DNA from: Apodemus sylvaticus
Taxonomy: Eukaryota; Chordata; Mammalia; Rodentia; Muridae
Direction of reading: 5' to 3'
Assembly (NCBI RefSeq): GCF_947179515.1
Contig: NC_067477.1
Coordinates: 126,373,796-126,437,795, forward strand
Length of the DNA stretch: 64,000 bases
Below the pieces are notes generated by a model. That model saw nothing but the letters and a program-made list of their open reading frames with translations, was not told where the DNA came from and made no database searches. Each line of letters starts with the position of its first letter. Position 1 is the first letter of the stretch. This document shows, one piece after another, positions 26,200 through 37,484 of the stretch. A program made the position numbers and the translations under genes.

Positions 26200-26735
26200 A
26201 GTGGGGCTGGGGAGGCGGCTCAATGGTTAGAGCACAGGCTGCTCTTGCGAAGGGCTTGTGCTGAGTTCCAGCACCCACATAGCCTCTCACAACTATCCCT
26301 AACTCCAGTTTTGGGAGATCTGATGCTGTCTTGTGAATCTCTTGGGCACACATTTGGTATACAAACATACATCCAGGCAAATTATACTTACACATAAAAT
26401 ACATTTTTTTAAAAAAACAGGGAGATAACCCAGACTCAAAAGATGAATCATGGTAGGCACTCACTAATAAGTGGATATTAACCTAGAAAACTGGAATACC
26501 CAAATCATAATCCACACATCAAATGAGGTACAAGAAGAATGGAGTGGCCCATTGTTCTGGAAAGACTCAGTGAAGCAATATAGGGCAAAACCAGAACAGG
26601 GAAGTGGGAAGGGTAAGGTGGGAAAACTGGGAGAGAAGAGGGCTGATGGGACTTTCGGGGAGAGGGGTCTAGAAAAGGGGAAATCATTTGAAATGCAAAT
26701 AAAAAATATATCGAATTAAAAAAAAAAGAAAAAAA
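26200..26735 (+). mobile_element. B2-type SINE with an L1 3' end in its tail
   Basis: SINE body 26200-26415 (ggggctggggaggcggctc to acataaaatac), then a 5'-truncated plus-strand L1 3' end (26418-26735) ending tatatcgaattaaaaa. The L1 appears to have landed in the A-rich SINE tail. Confidence 0.75.
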
Positions 26736-27672
26736 TGCTGTTAAGGATAGATGAGAAAGGGTAAGAGGTATTTACTGAACTATTATTGTAGCTTCTTTGG
26801 TAACTCCAAAATATAGTATAGATAAACTTGGCAGTAAGAGAGTAGGTCCTAGGATAAGGTGTTCCTCTAAGGTTACTACTCAATTTGATGCATTCAGGTC
26901 AACAGCAACTAGGGAATATGGAGACCCATGAACTTCAAGAACTAAGCACCTCAGAGCGTGTGAGCATTTCCACTCCAACTGTTCTGTCTCTAATTCTACT
27001 TCTAACCAGAAGTTTGAAATGTATGGCATGGGACCTAATCCAAGTATAGGATAGTGGCCAGCTCCAGAGAAGATGTGAATTGGAACAGGCCATTTTGAAA
27101 GACTTTGAAACTTTGCCTCATCACTTCTTCCTTAATGTCACTTTATCAAGCTGGACCTCGGAAGATTCATAGCTGGATTCTTCCTTGAGATTTGGGATAT
27201 AAGGGATCTGAGAGCTAGGGGTAGCCCCAGGGAAGGGCAGTGGCTGAAATGTACAATGACTGGCCTTACCTTGAAGTACCTATTATGATATCATAATGGT
27301 GGCATTCTGGAGACAGAGACTCTTGAGTTGAGTTGAGTTTAGTTAGTTAGTTAAAGCAATGTGCTTGAGTAATGGAGCCAAGTTGGGGGATGGATATCCC
27401 ACTGCTGGGCCATTTCAAGATTAGTCTAATTAGTTTCATGATTGGCGCTATCTGTGTGTTGTTTTCTAGGTATCGGAGCCAGACAAAGGCGGCGGCCAAG
27501 GCAAAGGTATGTGATAGCCACTTTCTCTCAAAACCCACTTCTCTCTGTGCTGAACCCCTATAGGTTTTTAGAAATGCTGAGCCTCTGGGCCATCTGAGGG
27601 AATGAGCAGAGGGTAGGGGGAGTTGAGGTAATACCCATAGATGTCTTTCCATTAATTCAGGTGAGAAGCTTT

Positions 27673-27935
27673 AGGCCGGGCATGGTGGTGCACACCTTTA
27701 ATGTCAGTACTTTGGAGGCAGAGGCAGGAGGAACTCTCTGAGTTCAAAGTCATCCTAGTCCACATAGTAAGTTCCAGGAGAGCAAGGACTACTCTCTCAA
27801 AAAAGCCAAGAAAAGAAGAGCAAGAGGGAAGAACAGAAAGAAGAGGAAGAGCAGGTAGAACAAGGAATAGGAAAGAAAGAAAAAGGAAGAAGAGAAGAAG
27901 GAGGGAGAGGTCAAGAGGAGGAGGTGGTAATAGTA
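27673..27935 (+). repeat. B1 SINE plus GA-rich tract
   Basis: B1 body (gccgggcatggtggtgcaca, gaggcagaggcaggaggaac), diverged, followed by a purine-rich tract from about 27800. It lies inside the long first intron of the duplicated Spata31h1 exons. Confidence 0.75.
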
Positions 27936-28332
27936 GTAGTAACTTTAGGATCATATTATCAAAAAGGAAGAACGTACAAGATATTAAAGAAGTGCTGCCT
28001 AGAAACTTGAGCTGAGAGGAGACAGTCAGACTGACATACATAGAACTTTTGGGGGAAAGAATGTGATAAGAGTTGAGAAATGGATATTGTCTATCACATG
28101 GGAGGCAGAAGGCCTATGGAGCCCATTTTGTAAAGAAAGATTTATACTCATAGGACAAGACAATGAAGGTCTTGGGACATTAATTACAACTTTGTGGGTG
28201 GGTGGAAATTTTTATTTTCAACAGAAGAAAAATTGTTCGCAGACATGGTGCACATGGTGAATGTTAGTAAGCACTGATGGTCTTCTTGAGGACCTGGTAG
28301 GTCATGCCTCCTGTCTGAGTTTCCTGTCCTCT

Positions 28333-28333
<1 letters not shown>

Positions 28334-28388
<55 letters not shown>
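28334..28388 (+). repeat. (CA)n microsatellite
   Basis: About 27 uninterrupted CA units. Confidence 0.95.
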
Positions 28389-28389
<1 letters not shown>

Positions 28390-28799
28390 AAAGAAACTGA
28401 TGCCAAGAAATTGATTCTCACAGCTCTTCTGAAATTCATAGACAAAATCAGGTAAAATTTAGTGACATTTCCTGAGTCCAAAACATGCAGCAAAGGGCAG
28501 GCTAGAGAAATGGGTACACCTTTTGTGCTTCATTCCTGTGGAAGAAGTCTTTTCTCTTCAGGAGTTCTGATCTCTGCTATTAAAGCCTTCAGCTGATTGG
28601 GTGATGGCCACTCACAGTATGGAAAGCAATATGCTTTAAAGTGTACTGATTCTAAATGTTAGTCATATGTAAGAATTACTGTCAAAGAAATGTTCTAGGC
28701 TAATATATGACCAAACCACTGGGTTCCATAGCCTAGCCAAGTTGACATATGATTAACCATTACAATTCTTTCTCTTCTCTAAATTCATTTGTAAAATTG

Positions 28800-28980
28800 T
28801 GTGTTTGTGTGGTTGTGTGGAAGAATTGGAACACAAGTGCCTGCGGAAGCCAGAGGTGCTTGGATCACCCTGGAGCTAGAATTCCAGGATATCATGAACC
28901 ATCTGACATAGATGCTAAGAACTGAACCCAGCTCCTCTGCAAGTGCAGTATGTGCTGCTGAACCATCCTCCCATGCCCCT
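28800..28980 (-). repeat. B4/B3-like SINE
   Basis: Reverse-orientation SINE signatures (gccagaggtgcttggatcac, aactgaacccagctcctctg, gctgctgaaccatcctccc), followed by a CT-rich tract to 29070. Subfamily uncertain. Confidence 0.6.
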
Positions 28981-30289
28981 CTCCTCTTCTCTTTCTCCTC
29001 CTTCTCTTCCTCTTTCTCTTCCTCTTTTTCTATTTCCCCTTCCCTTACTCCTCCTTCTCCTTCTTAGTTTGTAGAGTTTCATTACTTTAGCTCTTACATT
29101 TATGTTTTTTACTTTATCTCAAATTTGTTTTTAAATATGATATGAAGTAAGGCCCAACTTCACTCATCAACAAGTGGTCTTCCAGTGTCCCCAAACCATT
29201 TATTAAAGCTTTTTTTTGTTCTATTTTGTTTTGCATTGAATGGTCTCAGTGTCTGTGTAGAGAAGCAGTTGATTTTTAGTGTTAGCTTTCATTGATCCTA
29301 AAGGTCTGTTCTTATGCTAGTTTCATGACTATTTTTGATTACTGTAAAACCATTTGTACATGGTTTTAAAAATAGAAACTGAGTCATTTAACTATGCTTT
29401 TTCAAGAATATTTTTTGGCTCCTGGGGGACCTTTGTGATTCCTTTAAATGGTCCCTCCGTCCACCATGGCAGGGGAAGAAGCCACAGCATAGGGGCTCAG
29501 GGTAGCGATTCAGGTGACATCCACAGTAAAGAAGCAGAGAGAAGGAACAAGTTCAAGCTGCTCTTCTCTTTCCCTAGGGACACAGTCTAGGATCCCAGTC
29601 ATAGCTTGGCGCCACCCAGAGGTGCCTCAGGATGGTTATCCAGACACTTCCCTACAGACATGCTCAGAGGCTCATCTCCAGATGATTCTAGATTTTGTCA
29701 AGTTGACATTTGTCATCACAGTAGTGGCATTGTTTTCTTGCTGCTATGTGGAGCTCTCCTCAATTAAACTGTCATATTGTCATATGGAAATGAACTTGGT
29801 TCAGAGCTGGGTGTTTGTTTGTTTTGGGACAGATTCTCTCTTTGTAGCTCTGGGTCTCCTGGAACTAGTATTTAGACCAGGCTGGCCTTCAGTGCACAGA
29901 AATCCTCTCCCTCCTAATATTTCAGAGCCTTTTAAAAACATTTTAATTCCACCTGCCCATTTTTGTTATTAACCATGGTTGTGTAGCTGTTTTTGCTTTT
30001 GGTCCTACAAGTCTCTCTCTCTTCTTATTCTCCATTAAGAAAGCCTCAAGATAGACTTGAACTTGAGGTGGATTAACATTTTTTATATTAAAATCATCCC
30101 AGCCAAGAGCCTGAAATATCTTTCCAATTATGCATATTATCATCAATCTCCTGTTAAATATTTATGGTTTTATATATGAAGGTCTTCTGTATTATTAATC
30201 CAATACTTTGATATTTTATATTCTTTATTAATATAAAAACATATTTTATGACTTTAAGGGTCACAGAGTTTTTACTGACGTAAAAATAA

Positions 30290-30310
30290 TGTGTGTGTTG
30301 TGTGTGTGTG

Positions 30311-30347
<37 letters not shown>

Positions 30348-30576
30348 GTTTTAGTTTTTGAGATAGGACCTTGCTTTCTATCTCCAGCTAAGCTGGTGCT
30401 CACTACGAAGATTATCTCAAACCAGTAACAATCCTCTTCCTTACTCCAAGTGTTGGTATTACAGGCATGTGCTACTAGGATCAGTGGCTGTTCATATTCA
30501 TAAGTTGTTTTGGATTTGTAAATTTAGGGAAGTATATTATATGCACATATCTATATGTATATAGACAGAGACAGAC

Positions 30577-30640
<64 letters not shown>

Positions 30641-30790
30641 ATATATTATAGCTGCATTCAAAGAAGCCAAGACAAAAAAAGAGGTCTTGGTCTGTCCTGG
30701 AACTCACTCTGTAGATCAGTCTGGCCTCGAACTCAGAAATCCACTTGCATCTGCCTCCAGAGTGCTGGGATTAAAGGCATGTGCAACCAC
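30290..30790. repeat. TG tract, SINE, GA tract, reverse B1
   Basis: Interrupted TG repeat 30290-30343, a B1-related piece to about 30490, a GA tract 30585-30638 and a reverse B1 30680-30795 (cctggaactcactctgtaga). The same series is mirrored at about 62590-63090 with different tract lengths. Confidence 0.85.
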
Positions 30791-30829
30791 TGCTCAGCCA
30801 ATAGAGAGCTCTTAAAGGCAAAGAGTGAA

Positions 30830-31015
30830 AGGGACTGGAGAGCTGTCTCAGAGGTTAAGAGCACTGGCTGCTCTTCTAAAGGACCTGGGTTCCATTCCCA
30901 GCACCCACACAACAGTTCACAGTTGCCTGTAACTCCTGTTCCAAGGAATTCAACTCTTTCCTACAGGCATACATGCAAGCATAACATACATTCACTTAAA
31001 ATAAAAACAAATGAA
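30830..31015 (+). repeat. B2 SINE
   Basis: Starts gggactggagagctgtctca, with ggttccattcccagcaccca and an A-rich end. Mirrored at about 62375-62560. Confidence 0.85.
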
Positions 31016-31241
31016 AACTTTATAAAAGAGTATATATTTTTAAAAAAGGAGAAATTTGTGTAGGCTATTTGGACTCAAAATTCATAGATCTGAAGCACGA
31101 GTTTGCATCAGTATATTGGTTGAAGGGCTGTCACTAGGCAGATAACCTGTGGGCTATAAGGTTGCCATTTTAGAGCACACAAAGATAAACCTGTAGAATG
31201 TGTGTATGTACTGAGGCATACAACACACATGCAATTCATGA

Positions 31242-31472
31242 AGAACAGTGGTTCTCAACTTTGCTAATGCTACAACACTTTAATATAGTTCCTCATGCTG
31301 TGGTGACCCCCAACCATAAAATTATTTTCATAGCTACTTCATAACTGTAATCTTGCTACTGTTATGAATGATAATGTAAATAAACTCTGTTTTTTGATCA
31401 TCTTAGGTGACCCCTGTAAAATGGTCCTTTGACACCCAACAGAGTAGTGACCTATGGAATCAGAACCACTGA
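31242..31472 (+). mobile_element. URR1-like hAT DNA transposon remnant
   Basis: cagtggttctcaact at the left end and gaaccactg at the right form the terminal inverted repeats. The interior (gtggtgacccccaaccataa, ctacttcataactgtaat) matches the rodent URR1 family. Mirrored at about 61918-62148. Confidence 0.85.
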
Positions 31473-31777
31473 TGTAGAAGGACTCTCTTGTGCATGTGTT
31501 CTTTGGAAGTGTATTCATCTCCAGCAGTTAGGAGTGACTGCTCTTCTTGCCTCAGATATTGAGTGTAGCAAGACCAATTTTATCTCTGTGTCAGCACAGA
31601 CACTGTGTGTCCTTTGAGCATGTGGCACTCTAAGATTCTTGATTTTTTAATGAGGTCTTTATATGGGACATTTCTTTGCCCCAACACATTTGCCAACCCA
31701 TTTTTTTTTAAGAGTTGACTTAGGACCTCAAAGTAGCCTGAGTTTTCACTGTTGCTTTTCAGTGTTTTCCCTTTAGG

Positions 31778-31782
<5 letters not shown>

Positions 31783-31845
<63 letters not shown>

Positions 31846-31863
31846 TTCTCCCAACCCCTCTCT
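31783..31863. repeat. TC microsatellite
   Basis: Long TC tract with few interruptions; the mirror tract at 61530-61608 is GA and differs in its interruptions. Confidence 0.95.
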
Positions 31864-31869
31864 CTTTCT

Positions 31870-34140
31870 CTCTCTCATGCTAATCAAGTTATCCAGAACC
31901 TGTAAAATTAAAAGGACTTCTTTGAGATCCTATATGTCATAACTCAGAAAACATTGGTTCAGGATCCTGTGAATCCATGTTCTAAGGAAAGCAGGAGAAA
32001 GTGGGGCTTTGCATGAGCAAGCAGTTCTGGCTGTGAAGTGCTGAGAGGAACAGGATCCACATGACCAATGGAAAACAAAAGAAAAGAATCTACATATCTG
32101 GTAAAATGCTCATAAAACAGGAGCCAAATACCTATAGATGTGTGCCCCTAGTCTCTAGTCACCTGGTCTATCCACTGTTTATTTCAAACGTCCACAGCAC
32201 AGGGTGGAGGTGACCAAGCTCCCTAAGCAGCAACATGGGCCAAGAAGAGCTTCCATCAGTAGCATCCTGGGCTCAATTGTGAAAAGCATTCAGCTTAGCT
32301 TTCTTTGTAACCTTCTTTTAACAGAGGATAAACTACATTCCAAGCACATGCCATGCTCTATCCAGTATCTGTAGGTATTTCACCATGAGGGTGTTTTCAG
32401 ATTACTTACATGTGTGATATTTGTAGATCGTGTGGAGATACAGATACAGAAGGCACATTGGTAGACATATTAACTGGTATTTCAACACCAGTTTTCTTTT
32501 GCTTTGTATCTTAATGGTCTCACCATGAACATAGATTTATACATAATGCATGATTAAGCATAAAATAAGCTCAAAACTATCAAAACTACCACCAGACATA
32601 CTTAGCTCTGTGGTAAACTGGGCCACTAAATCATAGACATATTGACCAAATGCCCCAGAATTGTTGGCTAGGCTCTTTAGACATTGATGCCCTGAGGAAG
32701 GAGTACATATTTGACTCATTTTAATGGTGACAAATGTCATTAATGCCCTTAACCTGACTGTGGGCATCACTGCAAAGTCCTATGAGTTTACTACTTGCTA
32801 GGAAGACCTTATGGAATAGAATGGAACTCCTACCACTAAGCTTCCCCTGCTTCTCACCTTCTCAGCACCATCTCCCACAGCTGAGCAAAAGTGCACTTGC
32901 AAATGATTACAGGGCTCCAGACTTTAGCACAGCTGACTCCATGATGGAAGTGCCTTTCAGACTGTAAATCTCAGCACATAGTCAGCACCACCTGCCACAG
33001 GTAAAACAATGGCCCAATCCATCAAAGTCCATAGTTTTGGGAGCCTCAAAATGGTCTAGCCTCACTTTTTGGCTTCTGCTTCTGGTTAACCATTATTGTT
33101 AATTTATGTCAACCCAGAATACGGTTTTTGTGCTTAAGAGGTCACTCTGAAAAAGACTTGTGGATACACTGGAATCCTGAACATCCATTGTAGTTGCTGA
33201 GTGGCTAATAAAGACATGCTGGTGGCTAAAAGCCATGTCCATCCAGTCTTCTCTGGTGAATGCCCCACAATACAAGTTCCATATGCCTTTTTCAGTGATG
33301 TTTTGTTTGCTTATAATGCACTTTTTCGCCTAGAAATCAGCTGACTCTCTGATCTGTTGCTCAAATAGAAATTTATGGAGTTTTCTTTCATTCTGTTTAA
33401 GGAAATTAATCAAGTTCTTCTGAGTTCAGTGATGCATTTCTATTACATTTACCACACTGAAAAAAATTGTGTGTGTGTGTGTGTGTGTGTGTGTAAGTGT
33501 GTGCATGTGTGCATGTGTCATGGGGCACAGAGAAGTAGAAGACAACCTATAAGAGTCAGTTCTTTCCATCTACCTTGAAAGCCATAGGAGGTAAATGTCA
33601 GTTGGCAAGGCTTGGCACCAGGTACCTGTACCCACTGAGCTATTTTGCTGGCTCCCACATAGTATCTTATCTATTTAGGTGGCTGTTTTCCTTACTAATG
33701 CTTGGCTCTAGAGTAAAGGGGGCATATTTATCTTTAGTCTCAGTATGCCACATAGTAATCTAGAATTTAATTTTTGAAGACACTGAATAACATGTATGCA
33801 TGTGTGCATGCATGCACAAATGCCATGGCATGCACATGGAGGGAAGTGAGAGGACTGGTGAAAACTGCTTCTCTCCTTTTACTACAAGAGCTCCAGACAA
33901 CCCAGGTCTTTGGGCATGGTGTGTAGCACCTTTGCCTACAATGCCATCTTGGGGCTTCCTTATTATATATAATAAGTTATTCATTAATAAATTAGAATCT
34001 AATGACATAATTACACATTTTTCAAGATGATTACATATGATTAAAGCATATTAATAACCCACAGGGAAGATGAGATGTATTGTCAATAAAATCTCCAATC
34101 TATAACATAAACATAACTTTCTTGTTTCTTTCTTTGTGTG
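31870..34140. other. Intronic sequence of the duplicate, no gene
   Basis: Intron between the 27470 and 34152 exons. Unassigned sequence with a TG tract at 33466-33495 and cat/gca-rich sequence at 33795-33835. All of it is mirrored in the right arm. Confidence 0.6.
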
Positions 34141-34825
34141 TGTTTCTCTAGGCTTCAAAGCAACATGTTCTTGAAGATATCAGGAAAATCAAAGGTCAGA
34201 ATTACTCTATCCCTTATTGTTAGCTCAAGCTGCTGTGTTTCTGCTTTAAGACACTGATCGTTGACAGCATGTGAAAGAAAATTGAAAATGAGGGTGTGAC
34301 TAGAGTAAAGCCATCTTTCTAACATCTTCACTTGCAAAGTCATGCATACAGCCCCATAACTCCTGCATGGTCCCTTTCCCATGTCCCATATATTTTCATG
34401 GAAACTCAAAGTCCTGGAAAGAAACTCACTGGGTCAGGAGACTGGACAAAGAATAACTACTAAGAGTTTGTTGCCTTTAGTCCTCTACTATGTATTCTGG
34501 GCAAACATCTTTAAAGGAAGAGATGTATTAGTCTCTCTGTGTCTCCCACTATGTTCCCATTCCCATGCTTCTAGTGGAGGCACTTCTGGTCCATGATGAA
34601 GAAAGCAGAGAATATGAACATTTAAAACTTGGTAGCTGTGCCTTGCTACTAATTAGCTTCATGGCAGGCATGACTCTATCTTTGCCCTCATGATTATTGA
34701 ATGAAAGGGATTCCTTTACATTGTATCAGTAGTTACTATGCTAAATAGTTTCTTTACTCCTATTACCAGCTTTAGAATTGGAAGAATCCAAGAAGTATGC
34801 CACAGCAAGTGATCTGGCATGGTAA

Positions 34826-35066
34826 ACAAAGAATTCTCACCTGAAGAACTTCGGATGGCGGAGAAGCATCTTAAAAAATGCTCAACTTCATTAGTCATCA
34901 GGGAAATGCAAATCAAAACAACACTGAGATTTCATCTTATACCAGTCAGAATGGCTAAGTTTAAAAATTCAGGAAGACAGCAGGTGTTGTAGAGGGTGTG
35001 GAGAAAGAGGAACACTCCTCCACTGCTGGTGGAGTTGCAAATTGGTACAAACACTCTGGAAAGCAG
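34826..35066 (+). mobile_element. L1 ORF2 3' fragment at the arm breakpoint
   Basis: From aaagaattctcacctgaaga to ctctggaaagcag, a 240-bp plus-strand L1 ORF2 piece (compare 24278-24520) that begins exactly where the inverted repeat ends. It runs into the reversed 5' end of a B2 (taaccgctgagccatctctc, 35068-35105). Confidence 0.85.
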
Positions 35067-35261
35067 TTAGTACTTTTAACCGCTGAGCCATCTCTCCAGC
35101 CCAGATTAAGAATTTTCAAGAGCCTATAGCCCAGTGGTTGTAAACTTACATATCATAAGACCACTGAAAAACACCAATATTTACTATATAAATTGAAAGA
35201 GGAATTACAAACCTTTTCTGATAGAATTGAAGATTTACATGAAAAATATTTCTGTTAGAAT

Positions 35262-36830
35262 TGGTGGGTCCATTGATGTTAAGAGATATTAAGGATTAGT
35301 GATTGTTGCTTCCTGTTATTTTTGATGTTATTTTTATGTTTGTGTGCATATCTTCATTTGGGTTTGTTGGAAGAAGATTACTTTCTTGCTTTTTCTAGGG
35401 TGTAGTTTCCCTCTGTGTGTTGGCGTTTGTGTTTCCATCTATTATCCATTGTAGGGCTGGATTTGTGGACAGATACTGTGTAAATTTGGTTTTGTCATGG
35501 AATATCTTGTTTTCTTCATCTATCTTGATTGAGAGTTTTTCTGGGTATAGAAGTCTGGGCTGGCATTTGTGTTCTCTTAGGATCTGTATGAGGTCTGCCC
35601 AGGATCTTCTAGCTTTCATCATCTCTGGTGAGAAGTCTTGTATAATTCTGATAGGTCTGCCTTTTTAACTTACTTGACCCTTTTTCCCTTACTACTTTTA
35701 ATATTCTTTCCTTTTTGATTGCATTGGTCTTTTGATTATTATGTGCTTGGAAGACTTTCTGGTTTGGTCCAGACCTTTGGATTTCAGAAAGCTTCTTGTA
35801 TGTTCATGGGCATCTCTTTCATTAGGCTAGGAAAATTTTCTATATAATTTTGTTAAAGATATTTAGTGGCCCTTTAAGTTGGAAATCTTTATTCTCTTCT
35901 AAACCTATAATCCGTAGGTTTGATCTTCTCATTGTGTCCTGGATTTCCTGGATGTTTTGGCTTGCAGGCTTTATGCATTTTGCATTTTCTTTGACTGTTG
36001 AGTCAATGTTTTTTATCGTATCTTTAGCACTTGAGATTCTTTCTTCTATCTCTTGTATTATGTTGTTTATGCTTACAGCTATGATTCCTGAATTCTTTCC
36101 AAGCTATTCTATCTTCAGAGATGTCTCACTCTGTGATTTCTTTATTGTTTCTACTTCAACTTTTAGAGCCTGGATGATTTTGTTCAATTCCTTCACTTGA
36201 TTGTTTGTGTTTTCCTGTAATTCTTTAAGGGATTTTTGTGTTTCCTCTTTAAGGGCTTCTGTCTGTTGACAGTTGTTCTCCTGCATTTCTTTAAGGGAGT
36301 TATTTAAGTCCTTCTTGAAGCCCTCTATCAACATCATGAGATAGGATTTTAAATCCAACTCTTGCTTTTCCAGTGTGGGACTTGCTGTGGTGGGAGAACT
36401 GGGTTCTGATGTTGCCAGGTAGCCTTGGTTTGTGTTGGTAGGGTTCTTGTGCTTGCCTTTCTCCATCTGGTTATCTCTGGTGCTAGTTGGTCTCGTTGTC
36501 TCTAGATGGAGCTTGTCCCTTCTGTGGGCCTGTAAGCCTGTGTCCATACTCCTTGAAGACCAACTCTCTTCTGACAGGGTCTGTGCACAGAAGGTGGTAG
36601 AGCTGCCTGGCTCCCTGGTGCCAATGGTGCCCAGAAGACTTCCATTCCCAGCTGCTCCACTGATCGCCTGCCCTGTGAGCTCCTAGCTGGTTCCCTCCAG
36701 AGAGGAGCTGGAGATCTCACCTCAGAAGCTCAGAAGTGAAAACACTGCTGGGAGATCACTCTCTCTTGGCAGGCTGTGCATAGAAGGCTGTGGAGTTGCC
36801 TGGCTCCCTGGTGCAAAATCTAGATTTAAT
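35262..36830 (-). mobile_element. L1 5' fragment (5'UTR and ORF1)
   Basis: Minus-strand L1: 5'UTR-like sequence with a recurring ctgcctggctccctggtgc near 36603 and 36796, then ORF1 from about 36460 (TNTNQGYLATSEPSSPTTA, heptad-rich region) down to 35395 (MMKARRSWADLIQ). Several frame breaks. Confidence 0.85.
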
Positions 36831-37480
36831 TTTTTAAAGAAGCCTTTTGGTTGGTCTCAGCAACCTTTGGAGTCTTTTCCTATTCGACTTCTCTTCTGAC
36901 GTCCACAGGTCTGTGGTACACAGACATTCATGTGAGAGCAACACAAACACAGAAATAAATCTAAAGGGTTTTAAGTGAGTTCTCCCAATGACTCCAATCC
37001 TGGTTGAAAGAAGAACCCATTTGCCTTCATAATGCTTAACAATTTTCTCGAGGTACACACCAACACACACCCCTTTTACCACAACTCCTGGAAGACCTTA
37101 TGAATGCCTTCATCTTACGGAGAAAAAAATAACATTTTTCCAATTATTTTTCATTGGTAATTCTTAAGTCTGCACTTCAGGTCAGCTCGTCCTTTAAGTG
37201 CAAATCCATTCATTTTGTTGTAATGTTACATTTTGTTTTAGAAATTTCCACTTTGGTGTATGAATGCAAAATCCAGATGTTGCCAAAGACAGAAACCTGT
37301 GGACACCCTGTTTCCCCTCCCCCTTAACTCTCACCTCCTCTCATCATATGCACCTGTGATTCAGTTACGATTATAGGCCACATTTCACTTTCCTCCTTAG
37401 GTTTGAGTATAATATTCTTAGTACCAGTTTTCAAGCTTCTTTCTTTCATTTTTTTAAATAAAAAATGTTATAAGAACACA
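36831..37480. other. Unassigned, SINE-like piece
   Basis: Stretch near 36900-36960 (gtctgtggtacacagacatt, cacagaaataaat) looks like a SINE tail. The rest is unassigned and without coding features. Confidence 0.4.
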
Positions 37481-37484
37481 TTCA

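Larger units (their letters stand above)
27470..34821 (+). pseudogene. Spata31h1: Duplicate 5' exons of Spata31h1 without the main exon
   Basis: Four small exons with intact splice sites and continuous phases: 27470-27506 (YRSQTKAAAKAK), 34152-34194 (ASKQHVLEDIRKIK), 34575-34631 (EALLVHDEESREYEHLKL) and 34770-34821 (LELEESKKYATASDLA). The last three are the inverted counterparts of 59235-59193, 58809-58753 and 58614-58563. Directly after the last donor (gtaa) the sequence switches to L1 ORF2, so no giant exon follows within reach on this strand. The exons are not disabled, so a chimeric transcript is possible, but as a Spata31h1 gene this copy is decapitated. The first exon is not verified in the other arm because that part lies outside the window. 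Confidence 0.75.
29440..34825 (+). repeat. Inverted repeat, left arm
   Basis: Reads as the reverse complement of 58559-64000. Paired positions add to about 93,384-93,390 over most of the arm and to about 93,440 beyond the extra insertion in the right arm. Identity by eye is about 98%, through coding exons, SINEs, a URR1-like element and microsatellites alike. The inner end is sharp at the gtaa donor at 34822-34825. The outer end cannot be placed because the partner arm runs off the window. Confidence 0.95.

Noticed and set aside
29514..29972. 152-codon open stretch, found again at 63926-63468
   Set aside because: It is duplicated because it lies in the inverted repeat. It runs through interspersed-repeat and reverse B1 sequence and shows no protein features.
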